Below are positions 17,442 to 26,373 of a stretch of 64,000 bases of DNA, one piece after another. Each line of letters starts with the position of its first letter. The stretch's first letter is position 1. The notes below the pieces were generated by a model. That model was not told where the DNA came from. It did no database searches and worked only from the letters and a program-made list of their open reading frames with translations. Origin of the DNA: CAXMST01 sp963700785 (GTDB lineage: Bacteria; Actinomycetota; Thermoleophilia; Solirubrobacterales; 70-9); the NCBI GenBank assembly GCA_963700785.1, contig CAVOYZ010000009.1, forward strand, positions 48,121 through 112,120, written 5' to 3'. Position numbers and translations under genes: made by a program.

Positions 17442-19036
17442 GGTGCCACCCCCGCCTCGACCAACTCGTCGCTGCCCGGCTCGGGGGCAGCCTGCTCACC
17501 GAGGCCGTAGCGCCCGAGGCACTCCTCGGTCGGATCGGGCGCCGAGGGGTCGCCCTCTCCCGCCGCGCCGCCGCAGTCGGCGATCGCGACGGCGCCGACG
17601 GTCCGCTCCACCGATGCTTGGCCGCGATCGAGGATCAGCGCCGGGTACAGGGCGATCGCGATGATGCAGGCGACGAGCGGCCCGATCACCAGGCCCTCGC
17701 GGAGCGTGACCTCGCGCGAGACGGCGCCGTCGGGCAGGCGGTTGTGCATCGAGCGCTGGAACAGTCGCAGCGCGTAGAAGGCGGCGAGGGCGACGCCGAC
17801 GGACGCGATCAGGGCCAGCGCCACCTTGTTCGCGAAGAGCCCGTTGAGGATGTAGAACTCGCCGACGAAGTTGGCGGAGCCGGGCATCGCCAGGGTCGCC
17901 ATCGTGACGATGATGAACAGCACGGCGAGCACCGGCGCGCGTTTGGCCATGCCGCCCATCTCGCGCAGGTCATCGGTCTCGAGGCGCTCGTAGAGCAGCG
18001 CGATGATGAAGAAGACGGGCAGCACCACGAGCCCGTGGTTGAACATCTGGCTGACCGAGCCGTCGGCGCCGTCGGGGCGCAGGGCGAAGATCCCGAGGAG
18101 GATGAACCCGAGTTGGGCGATCGACGAGTAGCCGACGATCAGCCGGACGCTGTTCTGGGTGAAGGCCATCGCCGAGCCGTAGAGGATCGACAGCACGGCG
18201 ATCACGAGTAGGACCTCCTGATACTGGATCGTCGCGTCGGGGAGGATCGGCAGCACGATCCGCAGGAACCCGTAGGCGGCGACCTTGCTGAGCACGCCGC
18301 TGAGCAGCGCCAGCACCGGAAGCGGGGCCGCCCGGTAGGCGTCCGCCATCCAGCCGTGGACGGGGAAGGTCGGCATCTTGATCAGGAAGGCGGCGGCGAA
18401 GAACCAGAAGATCCACTGCTGGCTGGCCAGCGGCAGCGGCGCCGCCGCGAGCACCTGCATGTCGAAGCTCAGCGGCAGCCCGGTCGCCTCGGAGGTCAGC
18501 ACCGCGAGGGTGATCGCTGCGATCAGCATCAGCAGCGAGCCGACCAGCGTGTAGATGATCATCTTGATCGTCGCCGGGATCCGATCACCGCTCCCCCAGG
18601 CCCCGATCAGCAGATAGAACGGGATCAGCATCAGGTCGAAGAAGAGCACGAACAGGAGCAGGTCCTGCGCGAGGAAGGCGCCGACGGTCGCCGTCTGCGC
18701 CAGCCCGATCTGGAAGAAGTAGCCGCGCGCGCGGTCCGGACCCTGCTGGGCCGAGTAGAGATTGGCCGCCAGCCACCCGATCGCGGTCAGCAGGACCATG
18801 AACAGGCTGATCCCGTCGACGCCGAGTGAGTAGCGCACGCCGAGCTCGGGTATCCAGCTCTCGCTGACGAAGTGCTGGAGGGCGCCGCTGGCGGGCTCGA
18901 AGTCGGCGATCAGGGCGATCGCCAGGCCGAGGCTCGCCACCGAGCCGAGCGTCGACCACCAGCCGACCAGGTGGCGCGGGAGCAGGAAGCCGATCAGCCC
19001 GATCGCCAGTGGGAGCCAGAGGATGATGTTCAGCAC
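17438..19036 (-). CDS. nuoM: NADH-quinone oxidoreductase subunit M
   Basis: A 532-residue antiporter-like subunit of the complex I membrane arm. Family segments include YSLGVDGISLFMVLLTA near the N-terminus, FLIKMPTFPVHGWMADAYRAAP (the conserved Lys and His helix) and NSVRLIVGYSSIAQLGF. It overlaps nuoN at its 3' end and follows nuoL after 12 bp. It carries an acidic C-terminal extension of about 50 residues with two cysteines (IADCGGAAGEG; PTEECLGRYG) beyond the last helix, which is not a usual part of NuoM. Confidence 0.95.
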   Translation of the reverse strand: MLNIILWLPLAIGLIGFLLPRHLVGWWSTLGSVASLGLAIALIADFEPASGALQHFVSESWIPELGVRYSLGVDGISLFMVLLTAIGWLAANLYSAQQGPDRARGYFFQIGLAQTATVGAFLAQDLLLFVLFFDLMLIPFYLLIGAWGSGDRIPATIKMIIYTLVGSLLMLIAAITLAVLTSEATGLPLSFDMQVLAAAPLPLASQQWIFWFFAAAFLIKMPTFPVHGWMADAYRAAPLPVLALLSGVLSKVAAYGFLRIVLPILPDATIQYQEVLLVIAVLSILYGSAMAFTQNSVRLIVGYSSIAQLGFILLGIFALRPDGADGSVSQMFNHGLVVLPVFFIIALLYERLETDDLREMGGMAKRAPVLAVLFIIVTMATLAMPGSANFVGEFYILNGLFANKVALALIASVGVALAAFYALRLFQRSMHNRLPDGAVSREVTLREGLVIGPLVACIIAIALYPALILDRGQASVERTVGAVAIADCGGAAGEGDPSAPDPTEECLGRYGLGEQAAPEPGSDELVEAGVAP

Positions 19037-19048
19037 GCGCCCACCACC

Positions 19049-21055
19049 TCAGCTCGCAGCGATCAGGAAGTAGAGGGCGAGGCCGACGAGGCCGGCGATC
19101 ACGAACATCGCGTAGGAGCGGATGAAGCCCGACTGCGCCGCCTTGACCATGTCGCCGAGCCCCGCGGCGCTTCCCCGGGCAACGACGACGATGCCCTGCA
19201 CGAGGTAGCGCTCGACGACGCTGTTCGCGAACCGGCCGATCGCCATCACCGGCCTGTAGACGAGCGCGTTCTGGAGCTCGTCGAACCAGTACTTGTTGAA
19301 CAGCAGCCGGTGCAGACCCCGGAGGCGCTCGAGGATCCTGGCGGTCGAGCCGGGCGCGACGATGTAGAGGTAGTAGGCGAGCCCGATCCCGGTGATGCTG
19401 AGCACGCTGCCGACGGCGAGGCCGATCCAGGAGTCAAGCGTCGAGGGCACGATCGAGAACAGCGGCGACGCCTCGAAGACCGGCTCGAAGAAGTGCTCGA
19501 GCGTGGCGTTGACCCCGGGCACCTGGATGTAGCCGGCGAGCAGGGCGCCGAGGCCGAGCACCGCCATTCCCGCTCGCATCGGCCAGCTGCGCTCGGCGAT
19601 GTGGTGCTCCTCGGCGGGGAAGCCGACGTCGTTGTCCTCGGCCTCGCCGGTGTGGGGATTGACCGGCTCGCCGTGGGCGAGACTGCCCTGCTCCAGCTCG
19701 CGCGCCTCCGGGCACTTCTCGCCGTAGAAGACGCGGAAGATGATCCGGAACGAGTAGAAGGCGGTGAAGAAGGCCGCGATGTAGCCGCCGATCGCAAACG
19801 ACCAGTAGATGCCCCCGCGGTCGGCCGCGTAGGCGAGGATCTCGTCCTTGCTGAAGAACCCGGCCGTGCCCGTGAACGCGGCCAGCGCCAGGGCCCCGAT
19901 CGTCATCAGCACGAAGGTGAACGGCATCGACTTGCGGAACCCGCCCATGTCGTCGATGTTCTGGTTGTTCGCCATCGCCGCGATCACCGAGCCGGCGCCC
20001 ATGAACAGCAGCGCCTTGAAGAACGCGTGGGTCATCAGATGGAAGAGCCCGCCGGTGAAGGCGCCGATCGAGACGCCGACGATCATGTAGCCGACCTGGC
20101 TCATCGTCGAGTAGGCGATGATCCGCTTGAGATCGGTGACGACCATCGCCACCGTCGCGGCCAAGAACAGGGTCAGGAGGCCGACGAAGGCCGAGATGTC
20201 GGCGGCGGTCGGGGCCAGGCCGAAGAGCGGATAGGCGCGGGCGATCAGGTAGACGCCGGCGGTGACCATCGTCGCCGCGTGGATCAGCGCGCTGACCGGG
20301 GTCGGACCCTCCATCGCGTCGGGAAGCCATGTGTGGAGCGGGATCTGCGCTGACTTGGCGAACGCCCCGACCAGCAGCAGCAGGCAGATCGCGACGATCG
20401 TCCACTCGTTCGTCGTGAATTGCTCCGGCGCCCGCTCGAAGACCGCCAGGTACTCGGTCACCCCGAGCTCCTTGATCAGCAGGATCGCCGCGAAGACGAG
20501 GCCGATGTCCCCGATCACGTTGATCACGAACGCCTTCATGCCGGCCTTGGTCGCCGTCTCGCGCCGGTACCAGTAGCTGACCAGCGCGTAGGAGGCGTAG
20601 CCGACGAACGCCCAGCCGACGATCAGCAGGACGAAGTTGCCGGCGAGCACCAGCAGCAGCATCGAGAAGACGAAGAAGTTGAGGTAGGCGAAGAACCGGT
20701 GGTAGCCATGGTCGCCACCCATGTAGCCGACCGAGTAGACGTGGATCATCATCGAGACGCCGCTGACGACGAGCGCCATGTAGACGGACAGCGGGTCGAC
20801 GAGGATGCCGAGATCGAACGGGATCCCGGCGGCGCCGCCGTAGTCGTAGAGCGTGCTGGTCAGCTCGCGCTCCTCGGCGGGGAGGCCGAGCAGCTCGACC
20901 AGCGCCCCGATCGCGGAGAGGAAGGCGAGCGCGATCGCGCCGACGCCGATCCAGCCGGCCGTTCGCGCGCTGACCAGCTTGAAGCTGAGGCCGATCGTTA
21001 TGGCTCCGGCGAGCGGGAACGCGAGGACCAGCCAGCCGTAGGTGGTGCCGCTCAT
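19049..21055 (-). CDS. nuoL: NADH-quinone oxidoreductase subunit L
   Basis: A 668-residue subunit, the distal antiporter-like pump of complex I. Conserved regions include KSAQIPLHTWLPDAMEGPTPVSA (channel Lys/His helix), KRIIAYSTMSQVGYM and the long C-terminal section that contributes the lateral amphipathic helix followed by a final trans-membrane helix. A hydrophilic insertion rich in Glu and His (about residues 440-490) interrupts the C-terminal part. The ATG at 21055 overlaps the nuoK stop (ATGA). Confidence 0.95.
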   Translation of the reverse strand: MSGTTYGWLVLAFPLAGAITIGLSFKLVSARTAGWIGVGAIALAFLSAIGALVELLGLPAEERELTSTLYDYGGAAGIPFDLGILVDPLSVYMALVVSGVSMMIHVYSVGYMGGDHGYHRFFAYLNFFVFSMLLLVLAGNFVLLIVGWAFVGYASYALVSYWYRRETATKAGMKAFVINVIGDIGLVFAAILLIKELGVTEYLAVFERAPEQFTTNEWTIVAICLLLLVGAFAKSAQIPLHTWLPDAMEGPTPVSALIHAATMVTAGVYLIARAYPLFGLAPTAADISAFVGLLTLFLAATVAMVVTDLKRIIAYSTMSQVGYMIVGVSIGAFTGGLFHLMTHAFFKALLFMGAGSVIAAMANNQNIDDMGGFRKSMPFTFVLMTIGALALAAFTGTAGFFSKDEILAYAADRGGIYWSFAIGGYIAAFFTAFYSFRIIFRVFYGEKCPEARELEQGSLAHGEPVNPHTGEAEDNDVGFPAEEHHIAERSWPMRAGMAVLGLGALLAGYIQVPGVNATLEHFFEPVFEASPLFSIVPSTLDSWIGLAVGSVLSITGIGLAYYLYIVAPGSTARILERLRGLHRLLFNKYWFDELQNALVYRPVMAIGRFANSVVERYLVQGIVVVARGSAAGLGDMVKAAQSGFIRSYAMFVIAGLVGLALYFLIAAS

Positions 21056-21351
21056 CCGTGCAGCTCCCTCGCCTCGTCGACGTCCAGCGGCAGCCGGCGC
21101 CGGTACATGGCAACGATCAGGCCGAGTCCGACGACCACCTCGCAGGCAGCCACGACCATCACCATCAGCGCCATGATCTGGCCGTCCTGGTCGCCGAGGG
21201 AGCGGGCGAAGGCGAGGAACGCGAGGTTGGCGCTGTTCAGCATCAGCTCGAGGCAGAGCAGGATCACCAGCGGGCTGCGGCGGATCAGCACGCCGGCGGC
21301 GCCGATGCTGAACAAGAGGGCGGAGAGCACCAGATACCAGGAGAGGTCCAT
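21052..21351 (-). CDS. nuoK: NADH-quinone oxidoreductase subunit K
   Basis: A 99-residue three-helix complex I subunit. The two buried glutamates of the proton path are visible in LLCLELMLNSANLAF (~36) and AACEVVVGLGLIVA (~70). The start at 21351 overlaps the nuoJ stop as TGATG, and the stop overlaps the nuoL start. Length and residue positions match NuoK exactly. Confidence 0.95.
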   Translation of the reverse strand: MDLSWYLVLSALLFSIGAAGVLIRRSPLVILLCLELMLNSANLAFLAFARSLGDQDGQIMALMVMVVAACEVVVGLGLIVAMYRRRLPLDVDEARELHG

Positions 21352-21887
21352 CAGCGGTCCGCTCCCTCCGGGTCGCCGTCGGGCCCGGGTCGCCTGCCTG
21401 CGAGCACGACCGCTCCGACGGCCGCGAGCAGCAGCAGCAGCGAGGCCCCCTCGAAGGCGATCAGGAAGTCCTCGAGCAGCAGCTCGCCGATCGCCGCCGG
21501 GCTCCCGAAGCCGGCGGCGATCCCGGGGCCCTCGGTTTCGAGCGTCTTCAGGGCCGTTCCGAGCACGGCGATGCTGAGCTCGGCGAACAGGGCGAGCCCG
21601 AGCAGCGGCGCGACCAGGCGCTGGCCCGGGATCGGCTCCCACAGCGGCTCATCGACGTTGCCGACGTAGGCGACCACGAACACGTAGAGAACCATCACCG
21701 CGCCCGCGTAGACGACGATCTGGGCGGCGGCTACGAACTCCGCGTAAAGCAGCAGGAACAGCCCCGCGAGCGAGAAGAGGTGGACGACCAGCGCGAGGAC
21801 GCTGTAGAAGGGGTTGCGGAGTCCGATCACCGCAATCGCGCCGCCGAGGGCTCCGATCGCGCCGGCAAAGAAGGCGACTTCGACCAT
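21351..21887 (-). CDS. nuoJ: NADH-quinone oxidoreductase subunit J
   Basis: A 178-residue membrane subunit with five hydrophobic helices. The segment FVAAAQIVVYAGAVMVLYVFV is the conserved TM3 region containing the pi-bulge near the quinone/proton coupling axis. It is the first gene of the nuoJKLMN segment. It is separated from nuoI by about 5.2 kb of unrelated genes, so it must have its own promoter; the adjacent divergent esterase gene places that promoter within 21888-22005. I see no clear consensus boxes there. Confidence 0.93.
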   Translation of the reverse strand: MVEVAFFAGAIGALGGAIAVIGLRNPFYSVLALVVHLFSLAGLFLLLYAEFVAAAQIVVYAGAVMVLYVFVVAYVGNVDEPLWEPIPGQRLVAPLLGLALFAELSIAVLGTALKTLETEGPGIAAGFGSPAAIGELLLEDFLIAFEGASLLLLLAAVGAVVLAGRRPGPDGDPEGADR

Positions 21888-22005
21888 CGCGGCGCATCCT
21901 ATTCGCGCCGGGGTCCCTATGCGGACTGTGCCGGGGAGCCCTCAGCGCGATCCGCCGGGACCGGCTCGCGGCCGTGACCGGCCCCCGCCATCTAGCCTTG
22001 CGAGC

Positions 22006-22920
22006 ATGGCTCAGTCGCTGCTGACGCGCTTCTATCGTCTCTTCTTACGATGGTTCTACCGGCCGTTCATCGGTCCGCCGTTCCCGGTCTCCTTCCAGCG
22101 CCGGTTCATGGCCCTGGCGGTGAGGACCGCCCCCGGCGCAGCCGGGGTCGAGATCGAGCCGGTCGGCGGCGCTGACCCGAAGATGCTCAGGGTCAGCGCC
22201 GGCGGCGGCGACCCGGCCGGGCGCAGGGCGCTGCTCTGGGTTCACGGCGGCGGCTTCGTTCTCGGCAGCGCCCGGACCCACGCCGGCCTGGCCGGCCACA
22301 TCGCGCGGGCCGCCGGCGACGACGTCGACGTCTACCTGCCCGACTACCGGCTCGCGCCGGAGCACGCCTTCCCGGCGGCGACCGACGACGTCTTCCGCGC
22401 CTACCGCGCGGTCCTGGCCCGGGGTCACGACCCGCAGCGGGTCGCGATCGGGGGCGACTCCGCCGGCGGCGCGATCTCGATCCTCACCGCGCTGGCGATC
22501 AGTGAGATGGATGTGCCGTCGCCGGCGGCGCTGGTCCTGATCTCACCGGTGACCGACCTCAGCCTCTCGGGCGGCAGCGTCGTCACCAAGCGCCGGACCG
22601 AGGCCCTGCTGCGGGAGGATTGGCTGCGGTACGGCTATCGCTCGTTTGCCGACACCCTGGCCCTGATCGACCCCAGCATCTCGCCGCTGTACGCGGACCC
22701 GCGCGGACTGCCGCCGACCCTGGTCCAGGTCGGCGAGCACGAGATCCTGCTCGACGATTCGCTGCGCTGGGCCGACCGCGCCTGGGGTGCCGGCGTCGAG
22801 GTCGAGCTGCAGCGCTTCCCCGGCATGTGGCACGACTTCCAGATCCAGGCGGGCTTCATCGACGCCGCCGCCGAGGCGGTCGGCGACATCGGCGCTTTCC
22901 TCCGCCGCCGCTGGGCCTGA
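22006..22920 (+). CDS. Alpha/beta-hydrolase, hormone-sensitive-lipase (HSL) family esterase
   Basis: A 304-residue esterase. It has the HSL oxyanion-hole motif VHGGGFVLGS (~82), the nucleophile elbow GGDSAGG (~150), the acid in the VGEHEILLDDS region and the catalytic His in GMWHDFQ near the C-terminus. It probably hydrolyses short-chain acyl esters. The chosen ATG follows a region without coding character. The N-terminus (SLLTRFYRLFLRWFYRPF) is amphipathic and may bind the membrane. It is divergent from nuoJ and upstream of the racemase gene. Confidence 0.88.
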   Translation: MAQSLLTRFYRLFLRWFYRPFIGPPFPVSFQRRFMALAVRTAPGAAGVEIEPVGGADPKMLRVSAGGGDPAGRRALLWVHGGGFVLGSARTHAGLAGHIARAAGDDVDVYLPDYRLAPEHAFPAATDDVFRAYRAVLARGHDPQRVAIGGDSAGGAISILTALAISEMDVPSPAALVLISPVTDLSLSGGSVVTKRRTEALLREDWLRYGYRSFADTLALIDPSISPLYADPRGLPPTLVQVGEHEILLDDSLRWADRAWGAGVEVELQRFPGMWHDFQIQAGFIDAAAEAVGDIGAFLRRRWA

Positions 22921-22940
22921 ATCGGCCAACCCGACGTCGA

Positions 22941-22980
22941 GTGAACGGTTCGGCGGCCCGGGCCCCCCCGGATCGTTCAC
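22941..22980. terminator. Inverted repeat after the esterase gene (possible terminator)
   Basis: GTGAACG (22941-22947) and CGTTCAC (22974-22980) form 7-bp arms around a very GC-rich 26-nt loop, 20 bp after the esterase stop and ~70 bp before the racemase start. There is no T-tract. It could end the esterase transcript or act as an operator for the next gene. Confidence 0.3.
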
Positions 22981-23049
22981 GCGGTGCCGCGAAGCCGCCC
23001 TCGGTTGATGCGGTATCGCCTGTCGTCGCCACGGGTGGGCGGGGGAGTT

Positions 23050-24195
23050 ATGGTTGCCGCGATGGCAGCCGGACCGCTTCACGGAGTCAGGGTCGTCGAG
23101 GTCGCGAGCATCGGGCCGGGGCCGTTCGCGGTGATGATGCTGGCCGACATGGGCGCCGAGGTGATCCGGCTCGAGCGGGCCGGCAGCGATGGGCTCGGCG
23201 CCGGATCGTGGAACTACACCCACCGCGGCCGCCCCTCGGTCGGCTGCGACCTGAAGACCACCGAGGGCCGGGAGATGCTGCTCCGCCTCTGCGAGTCAGC
23301 CGATGCCCTGGTCGAGGGCTTTCGGCCCGGAGTCATGGAGGGGCTCGGCGTCGGCCCCGAGCAGGTGCTCGGCCGTAACCGGCGGATCGTCTACGGGCGG
23401 ATGACCGGCTACGGGCAGGACGGGCCGATGGCCAGGGTCGCCGGACACGACATCAACTACATCTCGATCGCCGGCGCGCTTGGCCAGTTCCAGCGATCGG
23501 GTGAGAAGCCGCTGTTCCCGCTGAACATGATGGGCGACTACGGCGGCGGCGCGATGATGCTCGCCTTCGGCGTCGTCTGCGGGATCCTCGAGGCACGCTC
23601 GTCCGGCGAGGGCCAGGTTGTCGACGCCGCGATGGTCGAGGGCTCGGCCCTGTTGATGACGATGATCTGGGCGATGAGGGGGATCGGCATCTGGGGTGAG
23701 CCGGGCACGAACCTGCTCGACTCCGGCGCGCACTTCTACGAGACCTACGAGTGCAAGGGTGGGGGGTACGTCGCCGTCGGCGCGATCGAGCCTCAGTTCT
23801 ACGCCGAGTTGCTGCGCCTGCTCGAGCTCGACCCCGAGCAGTTCCCGCAGCTCGAGCGCGAGCGCTGGCCTGAGCTGAAGCGGCGCTTCGCCGAGGTCTT
23901 CGCGACCAGGACCCGCGACGAGTGGGCCGAGATCCTCGAGCCGGCCGAGGCCTGCGCAACCGCGGTCTACGGGATCGACGACGCGCCCGACCACCCGCAG
24001 AACCGGGCCCGCGGGACGTTCGTCGAGATCGCCGGCCGCCTGCAGCCGGCGCCGGCGCCGCGCTTCAGCCGCACCGCTCCGGCACTGCCCGCGGCGCCCT
24101 CCGAGCCGGCGGCCGACACCGATGAGGCGCTCTCGGACTGGGGCTTCTCGGCAGCGGAGATCGCCGAGCTTCGCGACGCCGGTGCGCTCGGCTGA
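23050..24195 (+). CDS. Class III CoA-transferase family, alpha-methylacyl-CoA racemase type
   Basis: A 381-residue CaiB/BaiF-fold protein. The racemase subgroup is indicated by GHDINYISIAGAL (catalytic His) and NMMGDYGGGAMMLAFG (catalytic Asp), the pair used by alpha-methylacyl-CoA racemase to epimerise 2-methylacyl-CoAs before beta-oxidation. The N-terminal GVRVVEVASIGPGPF and MLADMGAEVIRLE are family landmarks. ATG 23050 follows a GGGGGAG ribosome-binding site. With the SCP2 and acyl-CoA ligase genes next to it, this suggests branched-chain or sterol side-chain breakdown. Confidence 0.85.
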   Translation: MVAAMAAGPLHGVRVVEVASIGPGPFAVMMLADMGAEVIRLERAGSDGLGAGSWNYTHRGRPSVGCDLKTTEGREMLLRLCESADALVEGFRPGVMEGLGVGPEQVLGRNRRIVYGRMTGYGQDGPMARVAGHDINYISIAGALGQFQRSGEKPLFPLNMMGDYGGGAMMLAFGVVCGILEARSSGEGQVVDAAMVEGSALLMTMIWAMRGIGIWGEPGTNLLDSGAHFYETYECKGGGYVAVGAIEPQFYAELLRLLELDPEQFPQLERERWPELKRRFAEVFATRTRDEWAEILEPAEACATAVYGIDDAPDHPQNRARGTFVEIAGRLQPAPAPRFSRTAPALPAAPSEPAADTDEALSDWGFSAAEIAELRDAGALG

Positions 24196-24204
24196 TCGCG
24201 CGAT

Positions 24205-24648
24205 TCAGCGGCGGAACTCGAACAGCTGCGGCAGCTGCAGCGCCAGACTGAGGTCGCCGACGACGCGGAGCCGGCCCTGGAGCGCGAGCTGGGCGGAGCG
24301 GGTCTCGCCGATGATCAGCTTCCGGAGGTCGGTCGGCCTGATCTTCACGGTCAGGTCCGGCTCGCGATCGGGCTCGCGTGAGTGGGCCAGCGCACCGTCG
24401 GTGATCACGATCTCGAAGTGCTCGTAGCCACCGTGCGGGTGGTCCCAGAGCTTGACGTGGATCGAGGCATCCAGCCCGTCGGCCTGCTCCGGCCGGAAGA
24501 GGCTCGTCATGTGATCGATCAGAGCGTCGATCACGCGGTCGCGGCTCGGGAGGTGGTCCATCAGCGCCTCGAACTCCGGGTCGTCCATCGCCGCGACGGC
24601 GGCGTAGATCTCGAGCGGCGCGGCCGATTCGATCTCGATTTCCGTCAC
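24205..24648 (-). CDS. SCP2 sterol-carrier domain protein
   Basis: A 147-residue protein with a single SCP2-like fold. The DLTVKIRPTDLRKLIIGE strand-helix and LALQGRLRVVGDLSLAL towards the C-terminus are characteristic, as in other SCP2 proteins that bind fatty acyl-CoA or sterol-like lipids. It is convergent with the racemase gene (9-bp gap) and divergent from the acyl-CoA ligase. This placement points to a role in presenting lipid substrates to those enzymes. The ligand is not known. Confidence 0.8.
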   Translation of the reverse strand: MTEIEIESAAPLEIYAAVAAMDDPEFEALMDHLPSRDRVIDALIDHMTSLFRPEQADGLDASIHVKLWDHPHGGYEHFEIVITDGALAHSREPDREPDLTVKIRPTDLRKLIIGETRSAQLALQGRLRVVGDLSLALQLPQLFEFRR

Positions 24649-24734
24649 CGGACCAGCCTAATCGACGTGCTCCCGCCCGGCCCAGAGGTCGGGGCCGACC
24701 GCGCCCGCCGGCGCTCCCGCACATGGGATGATCG

Positions 24735-26360
24735 GTGGCGATGCTGAGGGCGATTGCCAACCTGGCGACGGCGAACGCACAGGCGCTCGCCGCGGTCGCC
24801 CGGACCGGCCTGCTGTCGCCCGAGCGACCCGACAAGCTCGCGAGGATGGGCGCCGAGGTCGTGCGGCGCGGCCCGATCGGCGGTGCCTGCGCCGCCGCGG
24901 CGATTCGCTGGGGCGATGCGCCGGCCCTGACCGATGAGCGCGGCACGCTCAGCTTCGCCGATCTCGATCGCCGCTCGAATGCGATCGCCCGGGCCTGGGC
25001 AGATCAGGGCATCCGGGCCGGTGACGGGATCGCGATCCTCTGCCGCAACCATCGCGGCTTTCTCGATGCGACCTTCGCCGCGGGCAAGCTCGGCCTTCGC
25101 GCCGTATTCCTCAACACCGAGTTCGCCGGCCCGCAGATCGAGGACGTCTGCCGGCGCGAGCGTCTCGGGACCCTCGTCTTCGACGCCGAGTACGACGACC
25201 GGGTCCCCGCCTCGATCGAACACCGCTTCGTGGCCTGGGCCGACGGCGAGCAGCCGGGCGGCGCCCCGGCGAGCCTCGACCGGCTGATCGCCGAGACCTC
25301 CGAGCAGCCGCTGCCGGCTCCCGAGATCCAGCCGACGGTCGTGTTGCTGACCAGCGGCACGACCGGCACGCCGAAGGGCGCGGTCCGCGGAACGGGCGGC
25401 AACCTGGTGACGCTGGGGGCGCTGTTCGAGCGGATTCCGCTGCGCGCCCGCGAGGTGACCTGGGTTGCGCCCCCGTTCTTTCACGCGCTCGGCTTCGCCG
25501 GGCTCGCGCTCTCCCTGAGCCTCGGCTCGCGAATCCACACCCGGCGGCGCTTCGATGCCGCCGAGTTCGTCGCCGGCCTCGGGGCGAACCGGGTGACGAC
25601 GGCGATCGTCGTTCCGGCGATGCTGCAGCGCACGCTCGAGCTCGGGGAGGACGATCTGCGCGGCCACGACAGATCTGCGCTGCGGGTGATCCTCTGTAGC
25701 GGCGCCCAGCTCCCGGGGCCGACCGCGACCAAGACGCTGGAGCTGTTCGGCGACGTGCTCTACGTCCTCTACGGGTCGACCGAGGTGGCGTTCGCGACCG
25801 TCTCGACGCCGGCCGACCATCGGGTGGCGCCGGCCTCGGTCGGCAGGCCCACGCTTGGCACGCGCGTGCTGCTCCTCGACGAGCACGGTGCCGAGGTCGC
25901 TCCGGGGGAGACCGGCAGGGTCTTCGTATCGAACGGGCTCGAGTTCGGCGGCTACACGGACGGCGGCACCAAGGAGGTGATCGACGGCGCGATGTCAACC
26001 GGGGACCTCGGTCACCTCGACGCCGACGGGCGGCTGTTCATCGACGGTCGCGACGATGAGATGATCGTCTCCGGGGGCGAGAACGTGTTCCCCCAGGAGG
26101 TCGAGGAGGTGCTGATGGGCCGCGACGATGTGGCGGAGGTCGCGGCGATCGGAGTCAGCGATCCCGACTTCGGGCAGCGACTCGCCGCCTATGTCGTTGC
26201 GGCCGCGGGCACCGCCCCGACCGCCGAGCAGATCCAGGCTCACGTCAACCAGCACCTGGCCCGTTACAAGGTGCCGCGCGACGTTCACTTCATCGACCGA
26301 CTGCCGCGCAACGCCGCCGGGAAGATCGTCAAGCGCAGCCTCGGCGATAGCGACGCCTGA
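24735..26360 (+). CDS. AMP-binding acyl-CoA synthetase (long-chain fatty acid-CoA ligase-like)
   Basis: A 541-residue ANL-superfamily ligase that activates a carboxylic acid through an acyl-adenylate. The ATP P-loop LLTSGTTGTPKGAVR (~200), the YGSTEVAFATVS motif (~345), the hinge Asp in STGDLGHLDADGRLFIDGRDDEMIVSGGENV (split here by function) and the C-terminal catalytic Lys in PRNAAGKIVKR are all present. A GTG (24735) and an ATG (24741) are alternative starts. It resembles the FadD12/FadD2 kind of mycobacterial synthetases by overall layout. Chain-length preference cannot be read. Confidence 0.88.
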   Translation: MAMLRAIANLATANAQALAAVARTGLLSPERPDKLARMGAEVVRRGPIGGACAAAAIRWGDAPALTDERGTLSFADLDRRSNAIARAWADQGIRAGDGIAILCRNHRGFLDATFAAGKLGLRAVFLNTEFAGPQIEDVCRRERLGTLVFDAEYDDRVPASIEHRFVAWADGEQPGGAPASLDRLIAETSEQPLPAPEIQPTVVLLTSGTTGTPKGAVRGTGGNLVTLGALFERIPLRAREVTWVAPPFFHALGFAGLALSLSLGSRIHTRRRFDAAEFVAGLGANRVTTAIVVPAMLQRTLELGEDDLRGHDRSALRVILCSGAQLPGPTATKTLELFGDVLYVLYGSTEVAFATVSTPADHRVAPASVGRPTLGTRVLLLDEHGAEVAPGETGRVFVSNGLEFGGYTDGGTKEVIDGAMSTGDLGHLDADGRLFIDGRDDEMIVSGGENVFPQEVEEVLMGRDDVAEVAAIGVSDPDFGQRLAAYVVAAAGTAPTAEQIQAHVNQHLARYKVPRDVHFIDRLPRNAAGKIVKRSLGDSDA

Positions 26361-26373
26361 GCGCGACGAGCGC

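Noticed and set aside
18872..20353. Long plus-strand open frame opposite nuoL and nuoM
   Set aside because: It is antisense to clearly conserved complex I genes, its product is a low-complexity Arg/Glu/Asp/Val mix, and it has no recognised motif. Such frames are expected in GC-rich DNA.
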